Source of the DNA: Nymphaea colorata
Taxonomy: Eukaryota; Streptophyta; Magnoliopsida; Nymphaeales; Nymphaeaceae
Reading direction: 5' to 3'
NCBI RefSeq assembly: GCF_008831285.2
Contig: NC_045140.1
Span: forward strand, 13,904,233 to 13,968,232
Length of the DNA stretch: 64,000 nucleotides
Below the pieces are notes generated by a model, which made no database searches, was not told where the DNA came from, and saw only the letters and a program-made list of their open reading frames with translations. The position numbers and the translations under genes are program-made. Shown piece after piece: positions 25,218-38,440 of the stretch (the stretch's first letter is position 1; the number at the start of each line of letters is the position of its first letter).

Positions 25218-28200
25218 ATGGCAGAGGAGGTGGTGCTAGGGTTTCTGAAGGACCACGATGGGATTAATGACTCCGGCGAGTTTGCAGCAACCCTCGGTGT
25301 CGACCACAACGAACTCGTCAACGTCATCAAGAGTCTACACGGATTCAGGATCGTCGACGCTCAGGTGGATCTCCCCCCCCTCTCTGCCTTCCATTCCGCC
25401 ATTTCAGGAATGCGCGCCAAGTCAAACAATTGAGCAAGCTTTCAGTTTGTGGAATTGCATTTAATTGGCTGCATTTCATTGCAATTTGCGTGATATGTGT
25501 GCAAAATTCATAGTCGAGCAGGAGTTTCTTTTGTGTGTCTGCTTCCACCAACAATACGATGTGTACTGCTTATTTTGGAGTTTTCTTTCCTGTTCGTAAT
25601 TGAATTGTACTAGAAAGGAATTAGATGAATTTTCGGGGGGATCGAGTTTAATTTCTCGTTGTTCCTAGTTTTAAGTACGTGTTCGAGTTGTTCGCTCATC
25701 CGATGCTACATTTGTTCGGTTATTCGTGCTCAACATGAATCGGCATTTTCAGTGAAGCATTCTATCCAGAAAACTGGGATGAAATGGAACCCAGAGTGCC
25801 TGCCACGGATGAGAAATTGACTCTGGTGGTATCATCTCAGTTTGATCCGGAACTTATTAATATTTTTCTTCCCTATGTGGAGAAGTTCAATGGAGCTCGT
25901 GCAAGTCAACTATCTGTCTTCAGATGCAGCTCAGAATCATGTTCGACTGGTAAATGTGGAGTCACTGTTAGGTCAATTTGTCTGGAAAATGGTGTCCACG
26001 TACACAAGCAAACAGCTCCCCAGGGTTTCTTGAATTTCCGGTGAAAGATTAGGTTCCATGGATTTCAATTTTCAAGCTACGTTTATGTTAGAATTAGTGG
26101 GTAGCCATGGCAATCATGTGGTGTGATGTGTGTTCAATGTGATATGCTAGTCAAATTTCCATCTGTCGACCGGTCATTGACTTGTTTAAGCCAAGGTATA
26201 GCATTTTAGGCCTTCTGCCATGAACGAGGCTAGTTATCCTTTAGTCCCTTTTCTCCTTTTTCAGTAAATGAAGATGTATTAGGCTTCCCAGAAGATCCCC
26301 GAAAGGCAATTGGACTCAACAGTAAATTTTGGGAATCGGGGATCTCATGGATAATCTTTCCTTGCTTTACACAAGGAATTGAAAAAACATGAAAAGAAAG
26401 GCTGGAAGTCCTTGCCCATCAGTTCCTTGGTGGAGATGCTCGCAGTTGAAAGATAATTGACATTTTCTTCTTTGGTCAAACAGGTTTGTTTCTCTTCAAA
26501 CTTCAGTATTCACTTTTTAAATCTCCATAACAATTCCTATTCGTTTCTCTTGCTTGCCAGGATGGCAAGATAGAGAACTTAAAAGAATCAATGGCAGAAT
26601 TGGGCACGTGAATCAAAATGCTTGTAGCTTGCTTTTAACTTCTTAGTGTACATCTTTTCTTGTTGACCTCTTGTCAGTCTGTGTAGAGCTAGAAGTATAA
26701 TAATAACTTGACATTGAAGCTTTTTGGAGCGATGCATGCCACAGTGACGAATCTGAACTGTTCTTTCGGATTCTTTATCATATTTAATTATTGCTATGTA
26801 GGACATAAAGAAGGAAAAGTGGGTGCTTACAGATGAAGGGAAATCATACACAGTGGCTGGTTCTCCAGAAATGCAGCTATTCCAGGCAATACCACCAGAA
26901 GGGATCTCAAGAGAGGAGTTGCAGGTACTTTTGTTCTTTTGTTTGCTTTGTTTCTCTAGCATCAGCAAATGTATCTTGTGCACAGATATGCCCTCGTCCA
27001 CCATTCTCTCGCTGCAGCTGGAACTGGTGTACATCAGCGGCTTGTTGGTAGTGCTTGTTGGTCCTTCTCTGTGCCATGATGTTTTTATTGATGCATGGAT
27101 CTTAGTTTTCAAATTTAATTGCTTGTTCTAATAGAGCTATTGTTTCCAACTTCAAAAGGCTGCCAGATTTTTTGGATAGAATTTCATGCATCATATTGCT
27201 GAAAAGTGAAAACATTCTTATTTCCATTACAGAAAAGGGTGGATCCTTCCGTCTACAAAATTGGATGTTCCCAGGCCATGAAAAACAAATGGGTGGAAAT
27301 GGGGAAGCTCCTAGTCTCCAGAAAGGTAACCTAGTCTTATGCCAAAAATTTCTGTCTTCCATTGAGGTGCATGGAAGCCTGCAAGTTACCTTCAGTGCAT
27401 TGAGAGGAGTTACTTCAATGTCTAAATTTTGTCTACCTAAGGGAGGAAGTAGTTTCAAAGAATCTGAAGTATAACCTTAACAGTAAGAGAGATCATTTCT
27501 TGTCTCGTAACATGGCTAAAGGAGGAAGTGAAAGTGCATTGAGATGAATCTGTGGGGATCAGAGTCCATTGGCATGTCTGTGTCTACACTCTGTAGCTTC
27601 TATAGGATGAGGTATGTAAGTCTGGATTATGTTCTCTCATGGGCTTTAGTTGGTAAGAGGTTGGCTCATTAAGTGACTTGTTCCTCCATGATGATTCTTG
27701 TGACATAAAAATGGAAAGAAAAATGAAAAGTGAAGGTGATGAAATGTTTCTTTTTAAGCCTGCTTTTGTTTTCTGTGCAAACAATTATGTCCTTGTAACA
27801 TGATTTGAATTTGAAACTGTATGAGAAATTAGTGAGTCGTTGGTGAGATGATTGTAGTAATAAAGTGAACATGTACTTGTCACATGAGCACGAGTCAGGT
27901 GCAGATCTGGGTACAGTGCACCATTGTAGAAAAACTTGGGTACAAGTGTGGTGATGGTGAATATGTATGTCGGTACTGAAGTTCTGGAGAGTGGACCTTC
28001 AAAAAGCCTAGGTGGGCCAGAAATAATATGGGAAAAAAAGACGAAGGGGAAGAAGGAGGAGAAGGAGAAGAAAAAGAAGAACATGAAAGAAAAAGGGGAA
28101 AAAGCAAATGAAAAAGCAAAAAAATGAACAAAGGTAAATGGAAAAATCATTTTTTTGACTTGGGCTTATGACACACACACACACACATGTATGTATGTGT

Positions 28201-31200
28201 GTGTGTATGCATTTGAATTAGAAAACAAAGTATAATACCATCAATTACTAATGGCTGCAATTCAAATGCACCTGGTGTGAATCCACACCCTATGAACCAT
28301 CTGACTAGCATGCAGGAGCCTGTTTGAAGTACCCATGTGCATGATTTACAGTGATTGGAAAACACAATTTTGTTATTGAGCAGCTCATAAAAATATAGAT
28401 TTCTGGAAAAAGAATTGGTTATCTGGATATCAGCTGGAGTCAAGTTTTACTTCCTAAATTTATCCTGGTTTTCTATTATTAGAGCTCCAGGGCACTCAAT
28501 TACATATTCCTTTCAGTTGGTGATCTTGTTGGCTATTTGTAATTTGGAGTCTTCTTGTTAATGACTATAATTTTCATTTCACTAACTCTGCAACATTAGA
28601 TATTTCAAGAATTCTGATGAACCTTTCTGTGGTAATGAAGTAGTGATTTCCATTTTGTAAACGTTTTACCTATAACAAATTGCATGAATTATACTAAGTG
28701 GTTCTTCGATAATTGTTTAAACTTTAAACATGACTTAGCGTATGGGTTTTTTCCAATATTATAGGTTCAACATGTGGGGGATCGAGTAAAAGATGTCCTT
28801 CTGAAGATTAGTGATGGAAAGGTAAATTTTCAGCGAGGAGAATATTTTAATTCTTAATGGAACTTCTTTTCCCTTTATTAATTTTTTTGTCAATTTCTGA
28901 ACCTGAGAATATGCTTGGGGTTGGTCCAAACTGCAAAATATTGCATATGGTGATTGTCAGATTTTATATGTTCATATAATATATTTTAGAGCTTTTGGAT
29001 GGTGTTGATGAGAAATAAAATAAGTATTGTGCCATGCCAGTATCAGGCATCTAAATACAGTCTTCGATATGGATCAGTGAGAAATAATGTTTCTCATAAG
29101 TGCAAAATCTTTATATATTATGCAGTTCCTTGCAAACTACTTTGGGGCATGCTGAAATGGATGTGTTTATCTGGTAGTTTATATTTCATGCAGGTCATAC
29201 TGGTTCATACTCAGAATTTGTTCTTGTATTTGTGGTATTGATAATTATATTCATGTGTTATTAATATAATTCGTTTGGGGAATATATTGTTCATTATTAG
29301 TAATTTGACACTTAATTTTTGTCTGTTTTGGTGCTTATATTCTTTGTTCGTAGCAACATTTTTGTTGGCTGTTGCTTGTTAGGATCTAGTCCTTTTCATT
29401 TGGTTCCCAATACCTATTAATCTTGTTTTTCTGTTACCTTGCAAATTTAAACTTATTTCGGCTTGTTCTTGTTCTGTATTTGAAATGCTAGCATGCTTAT
29501 ACTTTATTAACATGTGGAACTTGAATGCCATTATGTTGCAGGAGGTTGGTGCAGAGGATATTGATAGCTTGAAGAAAAGGAAGCTGATTGCTTTACAGTA
29601 GTGTTTCACTTGCAACTCTATGCTATTGATATAAACATGCATGCATTTGGTTTTGATTGTAAATTCTTGTTATTATCTTGGTAAATATTTCAAATAATCA
29701 TGTTAGAGAAGTCTTTGTTAAAAGATCTATTGACACTTTTTTCAACAAGAAGTCCTTTGCCTAGATATTGACCATGTTGTTGGCACATTCTTGTTTTTCT
29801 CTTCAAAACTCAGTTTGCTTCTTCTGTGTGATGTCTTTGGTCAATCTGAGACATGTACTTTCTTCTCTAGGACATGGAAGGGTTATTCTTTACGAAAGGG
29901 TCCTAACTATGTTGTTAAAAGGATGAAAGCACTTACAGATCTGACAAGAGAGCAGTTACAAAGGTATTCAAATTTCTTTTATGTGTTCCTCTTTATTTCT
30001 TAATTGCATATGTGTTATTCGTATATAATTAACTGAACTACTCTCCTAAGACGAAACCCTCTCCCTTGCCCAACCCTGCACCCCCCTTACGCAAAAAAAA
30101 AAAAGAAGAAAAAAAAAAGGAAACAAAAAGAGAGGAGCAGACACACAAAAAGGAAGGAAAAGGTTCATGGTTAATTGAATTATTAAAACCTGATGAAATA
30201 GTGAATACTCAGATTTCAGCTATTTTTGATAGTGAAGAATGCATAGTTTCTCTTAAGTGGATTTTGAAAATGAAACGGGGGCTCCCCTAAGGTTGAATGT
30301 GCAATGTCAAGGAGGAAAGTGGTGGCAGTTCTATGCATATGGTGAGTTTATTTGAGCTAGATCAGTAGTAATGGTGATTTGGTGGCACTTGTGATCATCA
30401 TTTGTTACAGCCTGATTGAAAAGAAAAAATTGACAATAATAATGCATGTAACACAAGTCAATAGCCAAGATTAAATACCCTAGTACTTTCAGGTTGACAC
30501 TTGGCAACAAAAAAAAATTGGGGATGGTACTACGGAATAACCCAATCAATGGAGTTGAGGAAAATCAAGAACTCAGGGGCAGATGATGGAATCAGAATTA
30601 TGATGATGCTTGTCTGATATATGATATTGTTATTGGTGGCATACAGGATTTATGATCTGGTAGGTCAGAAATTGTAGTGATGGTGTAGCAGAGGTTGTCC
30701 TATGGTGTCCGTTATGATGGTTGTTGATTAATGAAGAGAGAGAAGGGATTTGGGTGGTGGATGCGGCTTGATGCAGATGGGATGGTATATGAGCCTATAC
30801 TGGAGGAATAGAAAATTTTCTGCTGTCTACCACCAACAACCAATCTGGTAGCATTCGATCTGTTCGTGTATACACAACCAAAGTCTGTCTTAGTATTTCT
30901 TTACTGCTCCGTTTCTGGTTTTAATTTTACTTTAGTATGGTGACAATAGATGGTGACAGAGATGATCTGACCTTTTTAAACCACTTATCTTACTGGGTAA
31001 ATAATCTTTGGTTATCTTGGCTTGGAGGTTGTTGATTGTGGTATGTGTTCCAACTCTTGCATGTGATTAGCTTTGGCTCAATGTGAAATGAATTATGATT
31101 ATGAGGAAATTGTTGTAATATCAAAATTGGAAGCTGCCCTTAATCAACTTGTTGTTGTTAATGGTGCAAATATGTGCCTAATGTATTGATTTATGACTGC

Positions 31201-34200
31201 TTAATTATGTGTTGGTATTGCTTATGTGGTTAAATCGATTAACTGAATTGAAGATCAAACTCAAACAGGTCAAAGAAGAAGCTTTCATGCTTTCCTCTTC
31301 TGGGAAAACTTCCACCATGTCTGAACTCTGAAGTCTCTTTTGTCATATTTTCAACATTCTGCAATTGTATAATACTATTCTTATGTACATTTTATTGCTC
31401 ATAGTGGTCAATAATATGCCAAAATTTGTGACCAGCACGAAAATGGACTGGAGGTCCATTGAAGTTCTGCCTAAGCTTTGGAGCATGGTCCCAGAAATGA
31501 GGTTGTTTTCCTGTACATCAGATAGGGTTGGGCCTATCCAGGTGAATCTGCAATCTAGTTTGAAGTTGGATTTCGTTTGGAGCCTATATCCTACAAAGGC
31601 GTACAGTCCTATCAGGATAGTGTTGTTAATCATGACCTGAAGTGAAACCCAAGAATGCATTCCTAAATTTAGTTGTCTTCCGACTATATCTAAATAGCAT
31701 TTGGAAAACCTTTTTAGCAAATGAGATTGTTTTAGGTCCTTTAGTTGGGACGTGTGTTGCTTGTAGTCAATGAAGCTTTTGAAAGGATCTTTACATAGTG
31801 TCTTGCAGAATAAAAATGGTTTACGGGAACTGTGATTCTGAGTGAAAACTGACAAGGAATGCTAGTTTGTTTAGTTAATCAAACTCAAAGTGAATCTGGC
31901 ATCAACTTTTGTAATAGGTTCAAGGAACACAACCTTTTAGAAGTGTCAGTGTTACATAAGTCACTGAACAATTGGCTTTGGGGGCCAGGATAAAATAGAC
32001 ATCTTACAGAATTCCAAATTCAACACGGCCCCTCTTTTTCTTTGATGACCACATTTTAGACGACAAATAAGAGCAAAGACGCATCATGGAGGTGAACAAT
32101 GCCTTAGCTTAGGTGATTACCGAAGCCCAAAATGGTATAGTCAAATCTGTGTTGTTAAGGCCTTGCCTAGGCGTGGGCTAAGTGTGAGTCCACACCCATC
32201 TCCTAAGTCGCCAACTTAGGCGACAGGATGTGTGCCTAGGCGCCAACACGCCTAGTCCATTGGAAAGTAAAAAGTCACCTTTCCTTTCAATTAAAGTTTG
32301 TTAATTGAGTATATATTGTTGTGTACTTTATTTTGTATTGATTACATATTTTTATGTTGTATAAATACTTTTTAGCCTTTTATGTAATATGTTCTTAATT
32401 GAATATATATTGTTTCTTAATTGAGTATTTTCTTAATTATAAATACTGTTAGCCCGTTATATAATAAGTAATATTGTGATAACTGTTATATCAATGTATA
32501 CGTTAGTATGATTATCTACTTATATGTATTGTTACTGTTGTGTAATTAAGTTATATGTATACTATTATTTACTGTTAGTCGTTTTTGTTATATTATATCT
32601 TTCTTTAAGTACAGATGGATTAAAGCCTTCTTGCGAATTTACATTCCTTCTTCTAGAAATTAGATTTTTTTTTTCTTGTATTAGATTACATTTAATGAGT
32701 AATGTTAAGCTTCTATTGATTTTGCATATTCAATGAAGCCAACAATTAATTTTTGATTGCTTAAGTTGATTATGTTTGTTATATTACTACTCTCCACATT
32801 TCAAATATTAGTAATAGTTAATCAAAATAACTTGACATATTAACATAACTAAAAAAATAAAAAAACAACTGGTCACTTTTTTTGCCTAGGCCCGCCTAAT
32901 CTCTAGGCTCTGTCTGTGTCTGGGCGTCTGGACAACATAGGGTCAAATTATTGTCACCAGTGATGGATTTCTGGCCACAGAATGGAGCAAGGATCATTTA
33001 TATTTCTTGATTTGGGATATAGAATGAGAAAATCAATGCAATGTTGGATGTCTGTCATGGCTGGTAACCTGCTTCAAACGTATGACGTCTTCAAATTCCT
33101 AAAAGGATTAATCAACCCTCCAGGCCCTCTCTTAACTCTGCTGCAGTGCTGCCATGTGTACTATGGGCCTTCGTTTGGAATCAAATTGTTCATTCCGGTT
33201 AGGTATCCTCTTCCACAGCAAGTGCTCCACCCTCTTAAAGTATCAAAAAACGAACGAAGTGTTGGTTCTACTACTCTTCCAGAGCACTCTCATTTTGGAA
33301 CTCCTGGTTGAGGAGGCAATTCAGTGCCATCAATGGGAAAGGTAACCCCTTTTATCACATGTATATGGCTGTGGATGGAGGGATGGTGCTACTTTAGGAG
33401 TTTTTGGCTTTTCTCGAGTAAGGAATCAAATACAGATTGGAGATGTGGCATGTAAAGAAGAAATAACAAGAGGAGGAAGAAGAAACCAAGAAATGCATGT
33501 GAATTTGGGAATTTATGCCATGAATATGGCCATGCAACACTTCAATATCCATCAAATTAAAATGCTTCTGCTTTTCAGTTTTTTCTTGTTATTGTTTATA
33601 GCTTAATAAAGATGGGCACTTTTAGAGTCTTATATGTGATTTTCATTTATTTTCTCCTGCGCAGACTAATTGAGTTCATCAAAAGTTTTTCGTGACTTCC
33701 TCATATGAGATGAATAAACGTTCTGAAATTTGTTGTTGCTTTTCTGTCCATCAATATTGAATTAGAAGGGGCTTAGTGCACACTTGCTAGCATGTGTTTA
33801 TTTGCTCTTTCTCCTCTTGTTCATAGGGGTGACTGGAAAGATTTGGAATTCAAGGATTACAATTTCAATGCTCGAGGCCAGCCAACTGAAGGAGGGCATC
33901 TTCATCCTCTTCTCAAGGCAAGGTCAACTTGGCCCTTTTAACATTTGGTTGAATTTAGCTTTGAATTGCTGTTTTCCCTGTATTTTGAGCCTGTCTTGAA
34001 ACAAACTTAGCCATTTTGTATCGTGTGGAACTTTCAATCTTGATGTAAATATTTATGGTTAAGTATCGCTAAAGACATTTAATGATTTCTTATGCCATTT
34101 CTTGATTGGGAGGTTGCTTAGAACTCCAAAAATGATTTGTCTACAATCTGCATATACATATGCATATGCAAAATTGATAGGTCAAAATATCATGTCTATT

Positions 34201-37200
34201 TCTAGTAAGTGAACTTGTTAATTTTCAGGTCCTCTAGTATATGGTCCACTAACTTTATGTCTTTAACATATCTTAGAGCATTCGGGATTGTTTTTGCCCC
34301 TCTTGAAGGATGAATGATTTGGTTGATTTCATTCCTTGATTGGTTTTATTTGGCCATTTCTTTGGGTATCATCAGTATCACATATTGCAATTGATAAAGC
34401 TGCTGAACATATGCCCAAAACATGAAGTTATGAGAAACCATAAGTGAAAAATGTATTTTCTTATTTGTTTTTGGCTTATTGTAATGGTTTTTAATATGTT
34501 CTCAGGTACGAGCTCAATTCAGAGAAATATTTCTTGAAATGGGGTAAGGGACCTTAGCTGTTTGCTTCGTTTGTTATGCTGCTGATTGGGTCCTGAGTTT
34601 GTCCATTTTTTAGATTTTCCTTTTGTGCCCTGAGAAAAACAAATGAATGATCACTGAGTTGACGCGTGGAGTATAAGAAATCAAATCAAATATAAAGTTA
34701 AATAGAGGATTAAATTGTCCAATGGTTGATTTAGTTCATTAATTATTGTCTCACATTAGCATTTATTTTTAATGCAGATTCGAGGAGATGCCAACAAATA
34801 ACTATGTAGAGAGCAGGTAATACCTTTTATTCTGCTTTTCATTACAATTTTAAGTTGTAAATTTTCACTGTTGTCAGACTGCAAATGTGCTTGTGTAGTT
34901 TAAAATGGTTAAGGCATTTATCAGTGTATGACATTGTAGGAAGACTTTCAAAGAAACTTCAATTGTTTGCTTCTGTAACTCTGTTATTTTTCATCAAGTT
35001 AAATGTGAGTTAAGCATGATAAGTGGTCCGATATGTTAAATATGGTTGGTTATGATGCCTTGCTCGCTTAAACGTTAAATGTATGCGTGCAGCTTTTCTT
35101 CCTTTGCCATTTAATGAAGTGGCTGTGGGTGCATTAGACTGATGGAGACATGCTTTTTAGTTGACAAGAAGAGATTACACTACATATCTGTAGAAAAAAT
35201 GCTACTTTTTTCTGTTAGAATGCAGCATCGCCATCATATTGTTCCAATGAGCACAAAGGCTAAATAGTGTTGATTTTGCTTTATTTCAACCATTTTTGAC
35301 CTTCTAGGAGTGGAAAATGCAGGCTACCTTCTGATCCTAGGTATTCTCATGTTCCGATGCAAGTTTAAGTGATTAATATACAATTTTCTTCCTTAATATC
35401 TTGAAGATCTGAACAATAAACTTGTCCTATAGTCATTGCAGCTGGTTGGGGAACGGTGAACCATGCATCTCTGTGTGTGTGTGTTACAGAGCCTGATGTT
35501 TGCGACTGTAAAACACATTGGATGTTTTAATTTCATGAGTTTTGAATGAGTACCTTAATGCATATGTTTTGACAGGCAGCTTCTAATGCAGCTGAAGATT
35601 GTCTCTTGGTTTAGGACGGGATTTTATAATCTTTTCAAGTGCTCATTTCTTTACTTCTCTCACACTTTTTATGTTCTTCCTGTAATGATGCAGTAGGCGG
35701 AGAAAGTAATACTTATGCAGTCTGTAATTGGACACTTTGCTTCGTTGCTTCCTTTTTCTCCTTTTGGTTGTTGATGAAGTTCTACATTTTTCTTTCCGGT
35801 TGCAGCTTTTGGAATTTTGATGCCCTCTTCCAACCACAGCAGCATCCTGCCCGTGATTCACATGATACCTTCTTTCTCCAAGGTTTGCTAGTTATGCTTA
35901 GTATTTTATCCACCTCGAACTTAGCTAGTATTTGCTTATATTACTTATTTCAACTCATGTTTGCAGTGCCTTCAACTACCAAATCGCTTCCTGAAGATTA
36001 CGTTGATCGTGTAAAACAAATTCATGAATCTGGTGGTTATGGTTCAAAGGGGTAAGTTTTTACCTCTGTTCAGTTTACTATCCAGAAATTCTCCTGAATT
36101 AAATCTGCTTTCTGTAGATATGAATATGAATGGAAAAGGGAAGAGGCAAACAAAAATTTGCTCCGAACTCATACAACAGCTGTTTCATCAAGGATTTTGT
36201 ATTTGCTTGCTCAGGTCTGTGATGTGTTATGGTTCTTCGTATGCTTGATATTCCAATATTCTTGTTGGAAGTTCATTAAAATCTAATCTGGTGTCAAATT
36301 TTGCACCTCCAATCAGGTATAGTGGGTCTCTGCTTAGGAAACTGGTGCTTCATTACATTTTCTTAAAATATAGGAAGGTGGTCTGAGAAATTATCAGCTG
36401 CAATCATGTTCTCCAACCATACCATATCCTGGTTGCATGTAGTGTATAAGATTTATGCTTGTTTTGTTGGTGATAATCATGGTTGAATGTGCAGGAGTTT
36501 TCATGAGCAAGCACATGTACGTGCCTTTATGTTTTTACTTGCATGTGGGATGCTTTCTTTTACTGGTGACTGCCAGGAGCTAGGACTGTGATTGAAGTTT
36601 ATGTCTTATTTGCAGAAACCTTTCACTCCAAAAAGATATTTCTCTATCGATCGTGTCTTTCGAAATGAAGCAGTTGATCGGACACATCTTGCCGAGTTTC
36701 ATCAGATTGAAGGTTTACATCTCCAGTACTTTTTTCATTGAACTTGCATTTTCCATTGTAGGTCTCGAGGTGTATGTGACTGTTTTTGCTTACTGCATTG
36801 ACATAAACACTATTATATGAATTTGCTGCTTGGTTACGATGACCAATAATGTAGTAACTAAATCATGCATCGATTTTATGGTTTACCCTCATTTTTGCCT
36901 TCACCTATTCCCAGGTATCATATGCGATCGGGGGCTTACACTTGGTGATCTAATTGGAGTGTTAAATGAGTTCTTTTCTCGCTTGGGTAATCTTTCTGTA
37001 TAGTGCCACCATAACCGTTTCGTTTTGCATTCATGGAGTTGGTTCATATTATAATTTTTGTTCTTTTTCTTAGGTATGTCGAAGCTTCGTTTTAAACCAG
37101 CTTACAATCCATACACTGAGCCCAGTATGGAAATTTTCAGGTAAAGAGACTTGTTTTATTGGGAAAAAAATTTCATTTTAGTGAAAGATGAAGGCATTGA

Positions 37201-38440
37201 TGAACCATAACCAACGTATGTGCAGTGTAAAGTGTTTGTTTGGCAGAGCCAGCCACTGGATGCTCTTTTTGTTCTGTTTGGGTTTACAATATTTCTTACT
37301 CAACTTGTATTTCCTTCTGACTTTCATGCACCTTCAAGTAATAACCCTGAGTGGGACTTGCTTTGTCTTTTCTCTTCCAAGATTATTGCATTTCATAATT
37401 TATTTTCTCTGTCTCCTGTTTGTGTTCTTTTGAGTGGTTTGGAGCTGTTCATCTGCTGTTTAATCCCAATCAGTTTCTATGCCGCTCAAGAATGCTTGTG
37501 TTTCTGTTTAGACTTGTCCATAACATGTTTGACACAATTCTGGAATGTCACATTACAAGCGAGTAAGTATATTGGTCGAATGGGTTAAGACTAGATGAAT
37601 GAAAGGAAATAGAAGCCAGAACTGATCTCAAGTTAATTTCCCAGCTGATAAGAAATAAAATTGAGTTAGGAGTGATAATTTTTTTTGTATTAATATAAGT
37701 ATTGCTTTTGTGATCTCATTAATTCTTTATGATTAGGTTATATTATTAAAGCCTTTCTCTTTTGTTCCTCATCAATCACTTGGGCATTCCATTGCCTCAT
37801 CCTCTGGTCCAGAAGTCTACGCTCTAATGCCTATTGTATTCAATTACAGTGTTTTCCTTAATGTATTTTTTTAATTACTAATTTTGAATGTGGTCTGATC
37901 AGCTATCATGAAGGTTTCAAGAAATGGGTTGAGGTGGGGAACTCCGGCATGTTTAGGCCTGAAATGCTACTTCCAATGGGCTTACCAGAAGATGTCCGTG
38001 CCATTGCATGGGGCCTGTCCCTTGAGAGGTAATTGATCTGTTGCCAACTATCATTGATTATTAAATTGATGCTAATCATGGTTCCTCTTAACGTGTTCTC
38101 ATTGTGCAGGCCCACGATGATTCTCTATGGAATAGACAACATCAGAGACCTATTTGGGCATAAGGTATTGCCAATTTCTACTTTTACTCCTCATCATGCT
38201 GATTACATATCCGCTGTATGATGCATGACCAATTTTGAGTTTGGATAGACATGGTGGCGGGGCCAATCCAACCATCCATAGTGGGGAAAATGGCTCACCA
38301 GAGCACTGCATTAAGAACTAGCAATTTTTTGTTTACCGTTGATTTAAGGCTTCTTGCTGCTTCTGACTTCTCTGTTGCTTATTTAGGTTGATCTTGGGCT
38401 GATCAAGACAAACCCAATTTGCCGTCTTGGGATACAGTAG
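25218..38440 (+). CDS. Cytosolic phenylalanyl-tRNA synthetase alpha subunit (18 exons, intact)
   Basis: Exons: 25218-25364, 26802-26924, 27233-27325, 28765-28821, 29542-29597, 29871-29963, 33827-33917, 34506-34543, 34778-34816, 35806-35882, 35967-36051, 36118-36214, 36616-36712, 36915-36986, 37074-37140, 37903-38028, 38110-38164, 38387-38440. They join in frame to 1,467 nt (488 residues), close to the usual plant length. The protein starts [10 protein letters not shown]. The first ~190 residues form the N-terminal helical/winged-helix region that contacts tRNA. The class II catalytic core follows, with [20 protein letters not shown] (~247-266), motif 2 [20 protein letters not shown] (~345-364) and motif 3 [20 protein letters not shown] (~447-466). 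Pairing with the beta subunit as an (alpha-beta)2 enzyme, it charges tRNA-Phe in the cytosol. All introns are GT-AG except the seventh, which has a GC donor. No organellar transit peptide is visible. No break was found. Confidence 0.95.
25753..26044 (+). pseudogene. Unidentified coding-like fragment in PheRS intron 1
   Basis: After an acceptor-like TTTTCAG at about 25752, one frame reads [20 protein letters not shown] and stays open to a stop at 26044. From about 25925 a second frame also looks protein-like ([20 protein letters not shown]), so the open stretch may be an old exon with a one-base shift. It is not part of the PheRS protein, which passes directly from exon 1 (ending VDAQ) to exon 2 (starting DIKKEKW). 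I do not recognise the parent gene. It could be a captured gene fragment or an alternative exon. Confidence 0.35.
28171..28207. repeat. CA/TG microsatellite in PheRS intron 3
   Basis: Nine to ten CA units, then ATGTATG, then TG units. The two arms are complementary and could fold into a hairpin. Confidence 0.8.
30093..30150. repeat. A-rich tract in PheRS intron 6
   Basis: A run of A interrupted by G, following CCCCCCTTACGC. It resembles the tail of an old retroposed insertion, but no target duplication was identified. Confidence 0.45.
32147..32940. mobile_element. Non-autonomous hAT-like element in PheRS intron 6, 794 bp
   Basis: It is flanked by AGTCAAAT (32139-32146) and GGTCAAAT (32941-32948), an 8-bp duplication with one mismatch. 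The termini CTGTGTTGT and the complement of ACAACATAG form an imperfect inverted repeat. Both ends are GC-rich with repeated CCTAGGC motifs, and the interior is very AT-rich. No transposase was seen. It lies wholly within the 3.9-kb sixth intron, so it is removed by splicing and leaves the coding sequence unaffected. Confidence 0.6.
33918..33919 (+). other. Non-canonical GC splice donor of PheRS intron 7
   Basis: Exon 7 must end at AAG (33917) so that HLHPLLK continues into VRAQF of exon 8 at 34506. The next bases are GCAAGG, a GC-AG donor with an otherwise strong consensus. A GT six bases further on (33924) would add two codons and shift the frame, so it cannot give the family protein. Confidence 0.85.

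Noticed and set aside
31343-31855. 170-codon minus-strand ORF within PheRS intron 6
   Set aside because: It contains no family motif, has shorter competing ORFs on the opposite strand, and lies in ordinary intron sequence.
33924-33925. GT six bases after the exon 7 end as the splice donor
   Set aside because: Using it would shift the frame and destroy the conserved sequence of the following exons.
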